A DNA stretch of 32,056 nucleotides, taken from contig CAJUSB010000025.1 in NCBI GenBank assembly GCA_910589115.1, forward strand, positions 1 through 32,056. Reading direction: 5' to 3'. Position 1 is the stretch's first letter. Each line of letters opens with the position of its first letter. Below the pieces are notes generated by a model that was not told the DNA's origin, did not search any database, and was given only the letters and a program-made list of their open reading frames with translations. This stretch comes from an uncultured Clostridia bacterium (GTDB taxonomy: Bacteria; Bacillota; Clostridia; Oscillospirales; Butyricicoccaceae). A program made the translations under genes and the position numbers. This document shows positions 1-7,215 of the stretch, in pieces.

Positions 1-158
1 AGGGCGCTGCCCTCTGGACTCCCGCTGGGGCTTTGCCCCAGACCCCGAGATGCTGACGCATCTCTGCCTCGCCTGCGGGCGGGACGGGGGCTGGCTGCAC
101 GGACGCACGTCTGTACGGTGCTGGCCGGTCCGCCGGAAAGGATGGCGGACCGGCCGGT
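1..158 (+). repeat. Type A dispersed hairpin repeat, copy 1 (left end cut by window)
   Basis: Compact array of potential hairpins: AGGGC..GCCCT (start truncated), CTGGGG..CCCCAG, GAGATGC..GCATCTC, the core CGCCTGCGGGCGGGACG, then a terminal perfect 12-bp stem, GGCCGGTCCGCC (123-134) with GGCGGACCGGCC (144-155), around the loop GGAAAGGAT. The same modules recur in the same order at 6486-6699 (reverse strand) and 10474-10680. The terminal hairpin abuts the TAA of the minus-strand glgX gene at 160-162, so this copy sits tail-to-tail with glgX. On the plus strand the stem is followed only by a short GGTTTTAT tract, so it could be a weak terminator for a gene left of the window. No protein-coding potential is apparent. 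Confidence 0.85.
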
Positions 159-159
159 T

Positions 160-2304
160 TTATGTCCGGGTGGTCAGGACAATCACGCTGCGTGGTTGTA
201 TCTGAATGCGGTTATTTTGCACTTCTGGCCACTTTCTTTTCTGGTCGCCGCTTTCCCAGGTATCTGCTGCAATCTGCCAGCGCAGCGGAGGCGGAAGTTC
301 TGGCAGTTTGGCTTCCAGTGTTTCCCAATAGGCATTGGATGCGATATAGACAATATCAGGCTTCTCATGGGCGGCTTTCCCCGCAAACATTACGCCGAGA
401 TACCGGTCATAGAATTCAAATTGCTCAATCTGCGGCGTGACTCCATGAAAGCTGACGTCTGGATATCCACATGCCCCATCGCTCATATTTACCCGCAGTA
501 CGCGGTGTTCTTTGCGGAAACGTATCATAAATTTGAAAAATTCAAAAATATCACGGTGGGTTTCCAGACGGTTCCAGTCCAGCCAGGAGGTCAGGTTATC
601 CTGGCAATAGGCGTTATTATTGCCAAACTGGGTATTGCAGAATTCGTCCCCTGCAAGGAACATCGGAATACCCCGGCTGCACATCAGCAGTGCGAAGGAA
701 TTGCGCACCATCCGCTTGCGCAGGGTGAGGATTTCGGGGTCATTCGTCTCACCTTCTGTGCCGCAGTTCCAGCTGTTGTTGTCGTTTGCGCCGTCGGTAT
801 TATTCCAGCCGTTTTTCTCGTTGTGCTTGCTGTTGTAGGAGAAAAGGTCATACATGGTGAAGCCATCGTGACAGGTTATAAAATTCACCGATGCATTCGT
901 GTGCCTTCCGTCTGCGTAAATATCCTGTGATCCGGCAATCCGGCGTGCTGCCGCCTGGGCCATGCCCTCATCGCCTTTGATATAGCGGCGCATATCGTCA
1001 CGGTAGCGGCCGTTCCATTCGGCCCAGCGGTTCCAGGAGGGGAAAGTGCCTACCTGATACAGCCCGCCTGCATCCCAGGCTTCGGCAATCAGTTTGATAT
1101 CCCCCAGGATCGGGTCAAAAGCCAGTGCTTCCAGCAGCGGGGGTTCGTTCATCGGAGAACCGTCCCCGTTGCGCCCAAGGATAGAGGCCAGGTCAAACCG
1201 GAAACCGTCAACACGGTATGTTGTTACCCAGTATCGCAGGCAGTCCAAAATCATCTGCCGTACAATGGGGTGATTGCAGTTGAGGGTGTTTCCGCAGCCG
1301 CTGAAATTATAATAATGACCGTCGGGAGTTAAAAGGTAGTATATGTTATTGTCAAAACCCTTGAATGAGAAGAACGGGCCTTTTTCGTTGCCTTCTGCTG
1401 TGTGGTTAAATACCACATCCAGGAATACTTCAATACCGTTCCGGTTGAATTCCTGTATCAGCTGTTTGAGCTCGTTGCCCTCGCGGTTATATTCTGTGCT
1501 GGCAGCATAGCTGGTATTTGGTGCAAAAAAGCTGACCGAATTATAGCCCCAGTAGTTGTAAAGCTCCTGCCCGTCTACAACGCGGTAATCCTGCATTTCG
1601 TCAAACTCAAATATTGGCATCAGCTCGACCACATTCACGCCTAGCTCAAGCAGATAGGGCAGCTTTTCCTTGAGTCCGGCAAAGGTGCCGGGATGGAATA
1701 CACCTGACGATTTATCATTGGTGAAACCGCGCACGTGAAGCTCATAAATGACGAGATCCTCAATGGGGATGAGCGGGCTGCGGAAATTTCCCCAGTCAAA
1801 GTCGTCTTTTACAACGCGTGCTTTGTAGGTTTTCCCACCGCTTGGTGTAGAACCCCATTTGCTTTGGCCGGTGACTGCTTTGGCGTATGGGTCAAGCAGG
1901 TATTTGGTCTTGTCAAAGATGAGGCCGCGTTCAGGTTCATAGGAACCATCCACACGGTATGCATATTCAAACTCTTCAATATTTAGCTTAAAAACAATCA
2001 TGGAATATACGTTCCCGATGCGGTAGTGTTCGGGAAACGGCAGTATGGCAAACGGCTCGTCAGCCATCCGGCGGAACAGCAGCAGTTCAATGGATGTTGC
2101 ACCGCGGGAATGGACAGTGAAGTTTACACCGCCAGGAATCGCTGTCGCACCGTGCTCCTCATAGAATCCCGGGCGGATATCGAAGCCCGCTACATGGTCG
2201 AGCGGTACCAGGTGGATGGTGCGCGGCAGCCCAATCAGGCTGGCCGGGGTAATTTCCGGATTCGGACGCTGCCGTTCAGTCATGTATGCATGGTCATTCT
2301 GCAT
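160..2304 (-). CDS. glgX: Glycogen debranching enzyme (GlgX/isoamylase type, GH13)
   Basis: Probably hydrolyses alpha-1,6 branches of glycogen or limit dextrin in the cytoplasm; no signal peptide is visible. The 714-residue protein has an N-terminal CBM48-like beta-sandwich (about 40-145) followed by a GH13 (beta/alpha)8 barrel. Visible barrel motifs are DVVFNH (296-301), DGFRFD with nucleophile D371, EAWD with acid/base E408, and the HD pair at 479-480 with transition-state stabiliser D480, so the catalytic triad is complete. The start at 2304 is chosen because AGGAGG lies 9 nt upstream and a good promoter lies just beyond it. The in-frame ATG at 2355 would overlap the -10 box. The gene appears monocistronic; it is not beside other glg genes here. 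Isoamylase or TreX-type specificity cannot be separated from GlgX by eye. Confidence 0.9.
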   Translation of the reverse strand: MQNDHAYMTERQRPNPEITPASLIGLPRTIHLVPLDHVAGFDIRPGFYEEHGATAIPGGVNFTVHSRGATSIELLLFRRMADEPFAILPFPEHYRIGNVYSMIVFKLNIEEFEYAYRVDGSYEPERGLIFDKTKYLLDPYAKAVTGQSKWGSTPSGGKTYKARVVKDDFDWGNFRSPLIPIEDLVIYELHVRGFTNDKSSGVFHPGTFAGLKEKLPYLLELGVNVVELMPIFEFDEMQDYRVVDGQELYNYWGYNSVSFFAPNTSYAASTEYNREGNELKQLIQEFNRNGIEVFLDVVFNHTAEGNEKGPFFSFKGFDNNIYYLLTPDGHYYNFSGCGNTLNCNHPIVRQMILDCLRYWVTTYRVDGFRFDLASILGRNGDGSPMNEPPLLEALAFDPILGDIKLIAEAWDAGGLYQVGTFPSWNRWAEWNGRYRDDMRRYIKGDEGMAQAAARRIAGSQDIYADGRHTNASVNFITCHDGFTMYDLFSYNSKHNEKNGWNNTDGANDNNSWNCGTEGETNDPEILTLRKRMVRNSFALLMCSRGIPMFLAGDEFCNTQFGNNNAYCQDNLTSWLDWNRLETHRDIFEFFKFMIRFRKEHRVLRVNMSDGACGYPDVSFHGVTPQIEQFEFYDRYLGVMFAGKAAHEKPDIVYIASNAYWETLEAKLPELPPPLRWQIAADTWESGDQKRKWPEVQNNRIQIQPRSVIVLTTRT

Positions 2305-2346
2305 TTCGATTGTCCTCCTGTTCTTTGTGCCTTTTGTCCTATTTTC

Positions 2347-2375
2347 AGTATACACCTATTTGAGCGGCTTGTCAC
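2347..2375 (-). promoter_or_regulatory. Sigma-A-type promoter of glgX
   Basis: On the minus strand, GTGACA (2375-2370) and TATACT (2352-2347) are separated by exactly 17 nt. Transcription would begin near 2340, leaving a leader of about 35 nt with AGGAGG before the ATG at 2304. Only one -35 base departs from TTGACA. Confidence 0.75.
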
Positions 2376-2581
2376 GGTTTTTCAAAAATTTTATGTAAAA
2401 ACAGAATATACTTTTATGTCTTGGATTGCTTCTTTTTGTATATATTTTCAGATTGGATTCTTTATAAATTTTCCCTGAAATGCAGCGGGGAGAATTGTCG
2501 CCCCTTTTTGCACAGTTTTTCCATGAATGTCACAGAAACAGCCGAAAACGTTATAAAACCTGTTTCTATTTCGTATAAAAG
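2376..2581. other. AT-rich intergenic spacer between glgX and ilvD
   Basis: No open frame with a ribosome site was found. The only structure noted is a short GGGG..CCCC hairpin followed by five Ts on the plus strand (about 2486-2508), with no plus-strand gene for it to terminate. Several A/T runs are present; no operator was recognised. Confidence 0.5.
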
Positions 2582-2617
2582 AACAACGCAGCACGTTTTT
2601 TTCGTTGCTGCGTTGTT
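2582..2617 (-). terminator. Rho-independent terminator of the ilv operon
   Basis: A perfect 12-bp stem, AACAACGCAGCA with TGCTGCGTTGTT, encloses a loop containing an A/T run. It lies about 58 nt past the ilvD stop. Read on the minus strand the stem is followed by CTTTTAT; on the plus strand by TTTGTTTT, so it may work in both directions. Confidence 0.7.
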
Positions 2618-2674
2618 TTTGTTTTCGCGTGGAGCGTTGTTGACTGCTATAGTCTCAAATATTGGATTTTTTGG

Positions 2675-4339
2675 TTACTGCATTACCGCGCCAAGGTGGG
2701 ATGGCCCAACCAGCCGGGCATAACGGCCCAGCCAGCCGGTGGTAATGTTTGGCGCACGGAGCACCAGTTTTTCCCGGCGGGCGGCTAATTCTTCTTCCGA
2801 GAGGGCAATGTTGATACTGTTATTGGGGATATCAATTTGAATGATATCGCCTTCCTGCACGAGTGCAATATTTCCTCCGGATGCAGCCTCGGGCGAAACG
2901 TGTCCAATGGATGCGCCGCGTGACGCGCCGGAGAACCGGCCGTCTGTAATCAATGCTACATCTTTATCGAGCTTCATGCCTGCCAGGGCGGAAGTCGGGT
3001 TCAGCATTTCACGCATACCGGGGCCGCCCTTCGGGCCCTCGTAGCGGATCACTACGACATCACCCTTATGGATTTTTCCACCGTAGATATCGGTAATGGC
3101 ATCCTCTTCGCAGTCATATACGCGGGCCGGGCCGGAATGCACCATCATTTCCGGCGCAACGGCAGAACGCTTCACGACACAGCCCTCTTGCGCAAGGTTG
3201 CCCCACAGCACGGCAATACCGCCGTTTTCAGAGTACGGGCGTTCAATCGGACGGATCACCTCCGGGTTTTTATTGACAGCCCCTTTCAGGTTTTCCCCTA
3301 CTGTTTTCCCGGTCACAGTAATCAGGCTGAGATCCAGGAAGTCCCGCTTGACCAATTCGCTCATCACTGCCGGGATACCGCCTGCGGCGTACAGCTGCTC
3401 AATATGGTGTTCCCCAGCCGGGGCAAGGTGGCACAGGTTCGGGATTTTTGCCGAAAGCTCGTTGATCAGTGCATATTCCAGCGGCACTTCGGCCTCATGC
3501 GCAAGCGCCAGCAAATGCAGTACAGAATTCGTTGAACAGCCAAGTGCCATTTCACAGGTCAGCGCGTTGCGGAAAGCCGCAGCGGTCAGGATATCGCGCG
3601 GTTTGATATCCTTTTCGATCAGCTCCATGATTTTCATACCAGCGTGCTTGGCAAGATGGATACGGGCCGCCGTGACTGCCGGAGTGGTTCCGTTGCCGGG
3701 CAGCGCCATGCCGATTGCTTCCGAAAGGCAGTTCATGGAATTTGCTGTATACATGCCCGCGCAGGAGCCGCAGCCGGGACAGGAGTTGCACTCGGCATCA
3801 TAGAAGGTTTCTTCATCCATCATTCCGGCCTTATATGCGCCGACCGCCTCAAAGGTCTTGGAAAGCGAAACTTCTTCGCCGCCGAAATGGCCTGCCATCA
3901 TCGGCCCGCCGGATACCAGAATAGACGGGATATTCAGCCGTGCTGCCGCCATCAGCATTCCAGGGACGATTTTGTCGCAGTTGGGAATCAGCACAAGGCC
4001 ATCCAGCTGATGTGCATTCGCGAGTGTTTCCACTGAGTCGGCAATCAGCTCGCGTGAAGCGAGAGAATATTTCATGCCGATATGTCCCATTGCGATACCG
4101 TCACACACGCCGATCGCCGGAACGAGTACCGGTGTACCGCCTGCCATATTGACACCGGCTTTTACTGCATCTGCAATCTTGTCAAGGTTGATATGCCCCG
4201 GGATGATTTCGCTGTAGGCTGAAACTACGCCAATCATTGGGCGGGAAAGCTCTTCATCCGTATAGCCGCAGGCACGCAGCAAGGAACGGTTTGGCATACG
4301 CTCCGGCCCTTTTACAATATTATCACTTCTTCTTGGCAT
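2675..4339 (-). CDS. ilvD: Dihydroxy-acid dehydratase
   Basis: Catalyses the third shared step of Val/Ile/Leu synthesis, dehydrating 2,3-dihydroxy-3-methylvalerate or -isovalerate to the 2-oxo acid. The full-length 554-residue IlvD/Edd protein shows C121 in PNCDK (119-123) and the cluster motif CPGCGSCAGMYTANS (187-201). Near residue 48 it reads PGHINL, as in enterobacterial IlvD, instead of carrying the extra Cys of plant-type [2Fe-2S] enzymes. This suggests the oxygen-sensitive [4Fe-4S] class, which fits an anaerobe. The ATG follows the TGA of the upstream small gene by 6 nt, and its AGGAGG lies inside that gene's 3' end, so translation is probably coupled. It is the last gene of the operon, before the terminator at 2582-2617. 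Confidence 0.97.
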   Translation of the reverse strand: MPRRSDNIVKGPERMPNRSLLRACGYTDEELSRPMIGVVSAYSEIIPGHINLDKIADAVKAGVNMAGGTPVLVPAIGVCDGIAMGHIGMKYSLASRELIADSVETLANAHQLDGLVLIPNCDKIVPGMLMAAARLNIPSILVSGGPMMAGHFGGEEVSLSKTFEAVGAYKAGMMDEETFYDAECNSCPGCGSCAGMYTANSMNCLSEAIGMALPGNGTTPAVTAARIHLAKHAGMKIMELIEKDIKPRDILTAAAFRNALTCEMALGCSTNSVLHLLALAHEAEVPLEYALINELSAKIPNLCHLAPAGEHHIEQLYAAGGIPAVMSELVKRDFLDLSLITVTGKTVGENLKGAVNKNPEVIRPIERPYSENGGIAVLWGNLAQEGCVVKRSAVAPEMMVHSGPARVYDCEEDAITDIYGGKIHKGDVVVIRYEGPKGGPGMREMLNPTSALAGMKLDKDVALITDGRFSGASRGASIGHVSPEAASGGNIALVQEGDIIQIDIPNNSINIALSEEELAARREKLVLRAPNITTGWLGRYARLVGPSHLGAVMQ

Positions 4340-4345
4340 TTTCTA

Positions 4346-4711
4346 TCATTCCTCCTCGCCTATTTCGTCAAATAATCTGCCTTTGAAACAGTTTTCATTT
4401 CCAGTCGGCTTTGCCGTCATACGGAACATTACGCACCCATCCGGACATACAAAATGCTTCGTATATTTGTCGCTGCCGCCGACATATTCCAAATCGCCGC
4501 CGCTTCTGACTGCTTCCATCGCTGGGAACAGTATAAGCATCATTTTAGAACAAATCCCCTGCCCATCCTGATTGACCGGGCAGCCATAAGTGCAGGTATA
4601 TTTGTCACCGATTTCCTCGCCGTTCCGGCAGTAACGCTCGGTACGCTCGCCGTGCAGGAAACCGGTGACTTCTAACTCAAATTCATATTCTTCCGCATAC
4701 CATTTTTTCAT
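4346..4711 (-). CDS. Small Cys-containing protein, probably TIGR04076 family
   Basis: A 121-residue soluble protein of unknown function. Its centre carries YCRNGEEIGDKYTC, YGCP, GICSK, MEAVRSGGDL and FVCPDGC segments that I associate with the TIGR04076 family; the paired cysteines suggest a metal or redox site, which is inference. Start at 4711: GGAGGAG lies 6 nt upstream, and the ATG overlaps the stop of the GNAT gene (TAATG). Its own stop lies 6 nt before ilvD. It is therefore tightly co-translated with an acetyltransferase and a cluster-containing dehydratase. A role in supporting IlvD is possible but unproven. The family assignment is from memory of the pattern. Confidence 0.7.
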   Translation of the reverse strand: MKKWYAEEYEFELEVTGFLHGERTERYCRNGEEIGDKYTCTYGCPVNQDGQGICSKMMLILFPAMEAVRSGGDLEYVGGSDKYTKHFVCPDGCVMFRMTAKPTGNENCFKGRLFDEIGEEE

Positions 4712-5319
4712 TAAGTTCTCCTCCCAGAAATGTCTGGACATAATGCAGTGAGTTCAGGGAATGCGGTCACCGGTGGCGGCGCGGAAACATGTGCCCCAAT
4801 CTGTTTTTCCATACAAACCATATGATACCACCGGCCGAATTTATAGCCGCAGTTGTGGAACATCCCGACCTCACGATATCCCATATGATGGTGGAAGCGC
4901 ACGCTGTTCCGTGTCAAATATTCATCCTCGGCCTCTGGATATGCAATTTTTGCGGTCAGGTTCAGGATGTTTTGTGCTGTGGAAATCTGTTCAATCGTGT
5001 TATAAAGCCGTCTTCCCAACCCGCAGCCCCGCACATTTTCTTTCAAATAAATGGAAACCTCTGCCGTCCAGCCATAAGCGGCCCGGCCCGAAAACGCGCC
5101 GGTATAAGCATACCCTAAGATATCATCCCCGCGCACTGCGGCAATGTACGGATATTTTGTTAAGGTGTTTTGAATCCTTTGCCGGAACGCTTCCAGCGAA
5201 GGCACTTCATATTCAAATGTAATTGCCGTATTCAGGACATACGGTGCATAAATATCCAATATCTGCTGTGCATCACTGACAGAGGCTGTTCGTATGTTAA
5301 TATCGTTATTTTGCATCAT
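4711..5319 (-). CDS. GNAT acetyltransferase, phosphinothricin acetyltransferase (PAT)-like
   Basis: A 202-residue Gcn5-related N-acetyltransferase. The N-terminal segment IRTASVSDAQQILDIYAPYV, the TFEYEVPSLEAFRQRI segment, and the acetyl-CoA loop with RGCGLGRRLY (about 110) match the PAT/YncA-like subgroup, which acetylates amino groups of amino-acid-like substrates. Here the true substrate is unknown. The C-terminal 25-30 residues (after CMEKQIG) look like a divergent tail. The stop overlaps the next start in TAATG. The start has only a modest AGGG ribosome site, and ATGATG offers two adjacent starts. It lies 107 nt downstream of ilvC, so it may be read through from the ilv promoter. Confidence 0.85.
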   Translation of the reverse strand: MMQNNDINIRTASVSDAQQILDIYAPYVLNTAITFEYEVPSLEAFRQRIQNTLTKYPYIAAVRGDDILGYAYTGAFSGRAAYGWTAEVSIYLKENVRGCGLGRRLYNTIEQISTAQNILNLTAKIAYPEAEDEYLTRNSVRFHHHMGYREVGMFHNCGYKFGRWYHMVCMEKQIGAHVSAPPPVTAFPELTALCPDISGRRT

Positions 5320-5370
5320 GGTTTTTCCCTAATGGCTTCCTGCCAGTCCAGCAGATTGCTGAAAATGACA

Positions 5371-5394
5371 GGGGGAGAGCACATGCCCTCCCCC
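5371..5394 (-). terminator. Hairpin after ilvC, possible partial terminator
   Basis: GGGGGAG (5371-5377) pairs with CTCCCCC (5388-5394). On the minus strand it follows the ilvC stop by about 33 nt and is followed by TGTCATTTTC, which lacks a proper U-run. It could stabilise the ilvBNC message 3' end or attenuate entry into the GNAT-ilvD part. Confidence 0.4.
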
Positions 5395-5426
5395 GCCGAT
5401 ACAGACGCAGGCGCGCCCGGAAATTT

Positions 5427-6422
5427 TTACTTTTTGAGCCAGCTCATCAGGCCGCGCAGACGCTTGCCGGTCTCTTCCAGCTCGCTTTCGGCCTCAACCT
5501 GACGGGTTGCAAGGAAACGGGCACGGCCACCTGCGCGGTTCTCCTGAATCCATTCGGAGGCAAAGGTGCCATCCTGAATTTCGCGCAGGATCTTCTTCAT
5601 CTCCTTACGGGTCTCCTCAGTGATAATGCGCTTGCCGGTGCGGTAGTCGCCGTATTCAGCGGTGTCAGAGATAGAATAACGCATCTTGGCAAAACCGCCC
5701 TCGTTAATCAGGTCTACGATCAGCTTCATTTCATGCACGCACTCAAAATATGCATTTTCCGGTGCATAGCCAGCCTCAACAAGGGTCTCAAAACCAGCCT
5801 TCATCAGTTCGCATACGCCGCCGCAGAGGACTGCCTGCTCACCGAACAGGTCCGTTTCGGTCTCGGCACGGAAGGTGGATTCCAGAATGCCTGCACGGCC
5901 TCCGCCGATGCCTGCTGCATACGCCAAAGCGGTATCCATTGCTTTGCCGGTCGCATTCTGATGTACGCAGACCAGATCGGGAACGCCCGCACCCTCAACA
6001 AACTGGGAGCGTACCGTATGGCCCGGACCCTTCGGGGCGATCATGATAACATCTACATCCGCAGGCGGAATAATCTGCTTGAAATGAATGTTAAAACCAT
6101 GTGCAAATGCAAGCGTATTGCCGGGCTTGAGATTGGGTTCGATCACATCCTTGTAGATGTCTGCCTGCTTTTCGTCAGGAACCAGCATCATAATAATATC
6201 GCCCTTAGCCGCTGCCTCTGCCGGAGCCATGACCTCAAGACCATAAGCCTTTGCTTTCTCCTCATGCCGGGAGCCGGGGCGCAGGCCGACAACAACGTGT
6301 ACGCCGGAATCTTTCAGATTCATTGCGTGCGCGTGGCCCTGGGAGCCAAAGCCGATAATCGCAACCGTTTTGCCATCCAACAGGGACAGATTGCAGTCTG
6401 AATCATAATACATCTTAACCAT
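5427..6422 (-). CDS. ilvC: Ketol-acid reductoisomerase, class I
   Basis: Isomerises and reduces acetolactate or acetohydroxybutyrate with NAD(P)H and Mg2+. The 331-residue length is that of short class I enzymes. The Rossmann loop GFGSQG is at 24-29, and the cofactor-specificity loop RPGSRH is near 48-53. Metal ligands fit D191, E195, E227 and E231 within TETDLFGEQ and FECVHEMK. The start has GGAGG 8 nt upstream. It is separated from ilvN by a 279-nt gap that contains a type A repeat; ilvC follows that gap in the same direction. Confidence 0.97.
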   Translation of the reverse strand: MVKMYYDSDCNLSLLDGKTVAIIGFGSQGHAHAMNLKDSGVHVVVGLRPGSRHEEKAKAYGLEVMAPAEAAAKGDIIMMLVPDEKQADIYKDVIEPNLKPGNTLAFAHGFNIHFKQIIPPADVDVIMIAPKGPGHTVRSQFVEGAGVPDLVCVHQNATGKAMDTALAYAAGIGGGRAGILESTFRAETETDLFGEQAVLCGGVCELMKAGFETLVEAGYAPENAYFECVHEMKLIVDLINEGGFAKMRYSISDTAEYGDYRTGKRIITEETRKEMKKILREIQDGTFASEWIQENRAGGRARFLATRQVEAESELEETGKRLRGLMSWLKK

Positions 6423-6485
6423 TTTTGTTTCCTCCCAAAAATAAATATATCGTTTTTATAAAAGAAAAACCAATTATATACCGCA

Positions 6486-6699
6486 GCTGACCGGCCGGCC
6501 CGCCGTCCTTTTGGCGGGGCGGCCAGCAGTGCAAAATGAATGGGCAGTGTACCCAAATCCCCCGTCCCGCCCGCAGGCGAAGTGGAGATGCGGCAGCATC
6601 TCGGGGTCTGGGGTCAATGACCCCAGCGGGAGTCCAGAGGGCAGGGCCCTTTGGTGCCCGCCGCAAAGGGGCGGGAGTCCAGAGGGCAGGGCCCTTTGG
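6486..6699 (-). repeat. Type A dispersed hairpin repeat, copy 2, inside the ilv operon
   Basis: Read on the minus strand, the element starts 2-3 nt after the ilvN TAA. It contains two tandem copies of the first hairpin unit (CCAAAGGGC..GCCCTCTGG, about 45 nt each), then CTGGGG..CCCCAG, GAGATGC..GCATCTC and the core CGCCTGCGGGCGGGACG. The final long imperfect stem (6486-6527) has loop AAAAGGAC, matching the AAAGGA loop motif of copies 1 and 3. It has no U-tract, so it need not stop transcription, but it would place several stable RNA hairpins between ilvN and ilvC. From 6423 to 6485 only the ilvC ribosome site and AT-rich leader remain. Confidence 0.85.
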
Positions 6700-6701
6700 C
6701 G

Positions 6702-7178
6702 TTACTTCGTCATCGCGGTTACACCGGAACGGCACATCTCTATAATCGTGTAGTTCGAGATAACCGATAAAAATGCGTCAATTCGGCTCGGTACTTCCGT
6801 TAACTCCACGATAATTGCGTTTTTGACCGATTCTACAACGTTAGCGTTGTAAACCTCCGCAACGTCTCGGATACTGTCACGCGAAAGCGCATCCTCCGCA
6901 AGCACCTTCACAAATACCAGCTCGCGGCAGTAACACTCGTCCTCCCAAAGATGTTCGATCCACAGCGTTTCTTCCAGCTTGCTTACCTGCTTTATAATTT
7001 GCTCCAGCGTCTTTTCATCGCCCCGCGTAATAATCGTAATGCGCGAAATCGTGTCGTTGTTCGTCGGCGATACCGTCAGCGAATCTATGTTGAAGCCACG
7101 CCGACCAAACAGGCTGGAAATACGCGCCAGTACGCCCGCATTGTTCTTTACCAGTACGGACAATATATACTTTTCCAT
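6702..7178 (-). CDS. ilvN: Acetolactate synthase small (regulatory) subunit
   Basis: A 158-residue ACT-domain protein that binds the IlvB catalytic subunit and usually confers valine feedback inhibition. The N-terminal ACT domain reads LSVLVKNNAGVLARISSLFGRRGFNIDSL (about 5-33), with the typical N..G..R effector-site residues. The C-terminal regulatory domain follows from about 80. AGGAGG is 5 nt before the ATG. It lies 37 nt after ilvB in the same operon. The ilvH name is used for some homologues. Confidence 0.96.
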   Translation of the reverse strand: MEKYILSVLVKNNAGVLARISSLFGRRGFNIDSLTVSPTNNDTISRITIITRGDEKTLEQIIKQVSKLEETLWIEHLWEDECYCRELVFVKVLAEDALSRDSIRDVAEVYNANVVESVKNAIIVELTEVPSRIDAFLSVISNYTIIEMCRSGVTAMTK

Positions 7179-7215
7179 CGCTTCCTCCTCAATCCACTCA
7201 GTCCACTCTGTCCTC

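Noticed and set aside
4761..5222. A 153-codon plus-strand frame opposite the GNAT gene
   Set aside because: The GNAT frame has an acetyl-CoA motif and is coupled to its neighbours; the plus-strand frame has none of these.
6423..6701. A factor-independent terminator splitting ilvBN from ilvC
   Set aside because: The repeat here has strong hairpins but no U-tract, and no promoter was seen before ilvC; the repeat is reported without a terminator claim.
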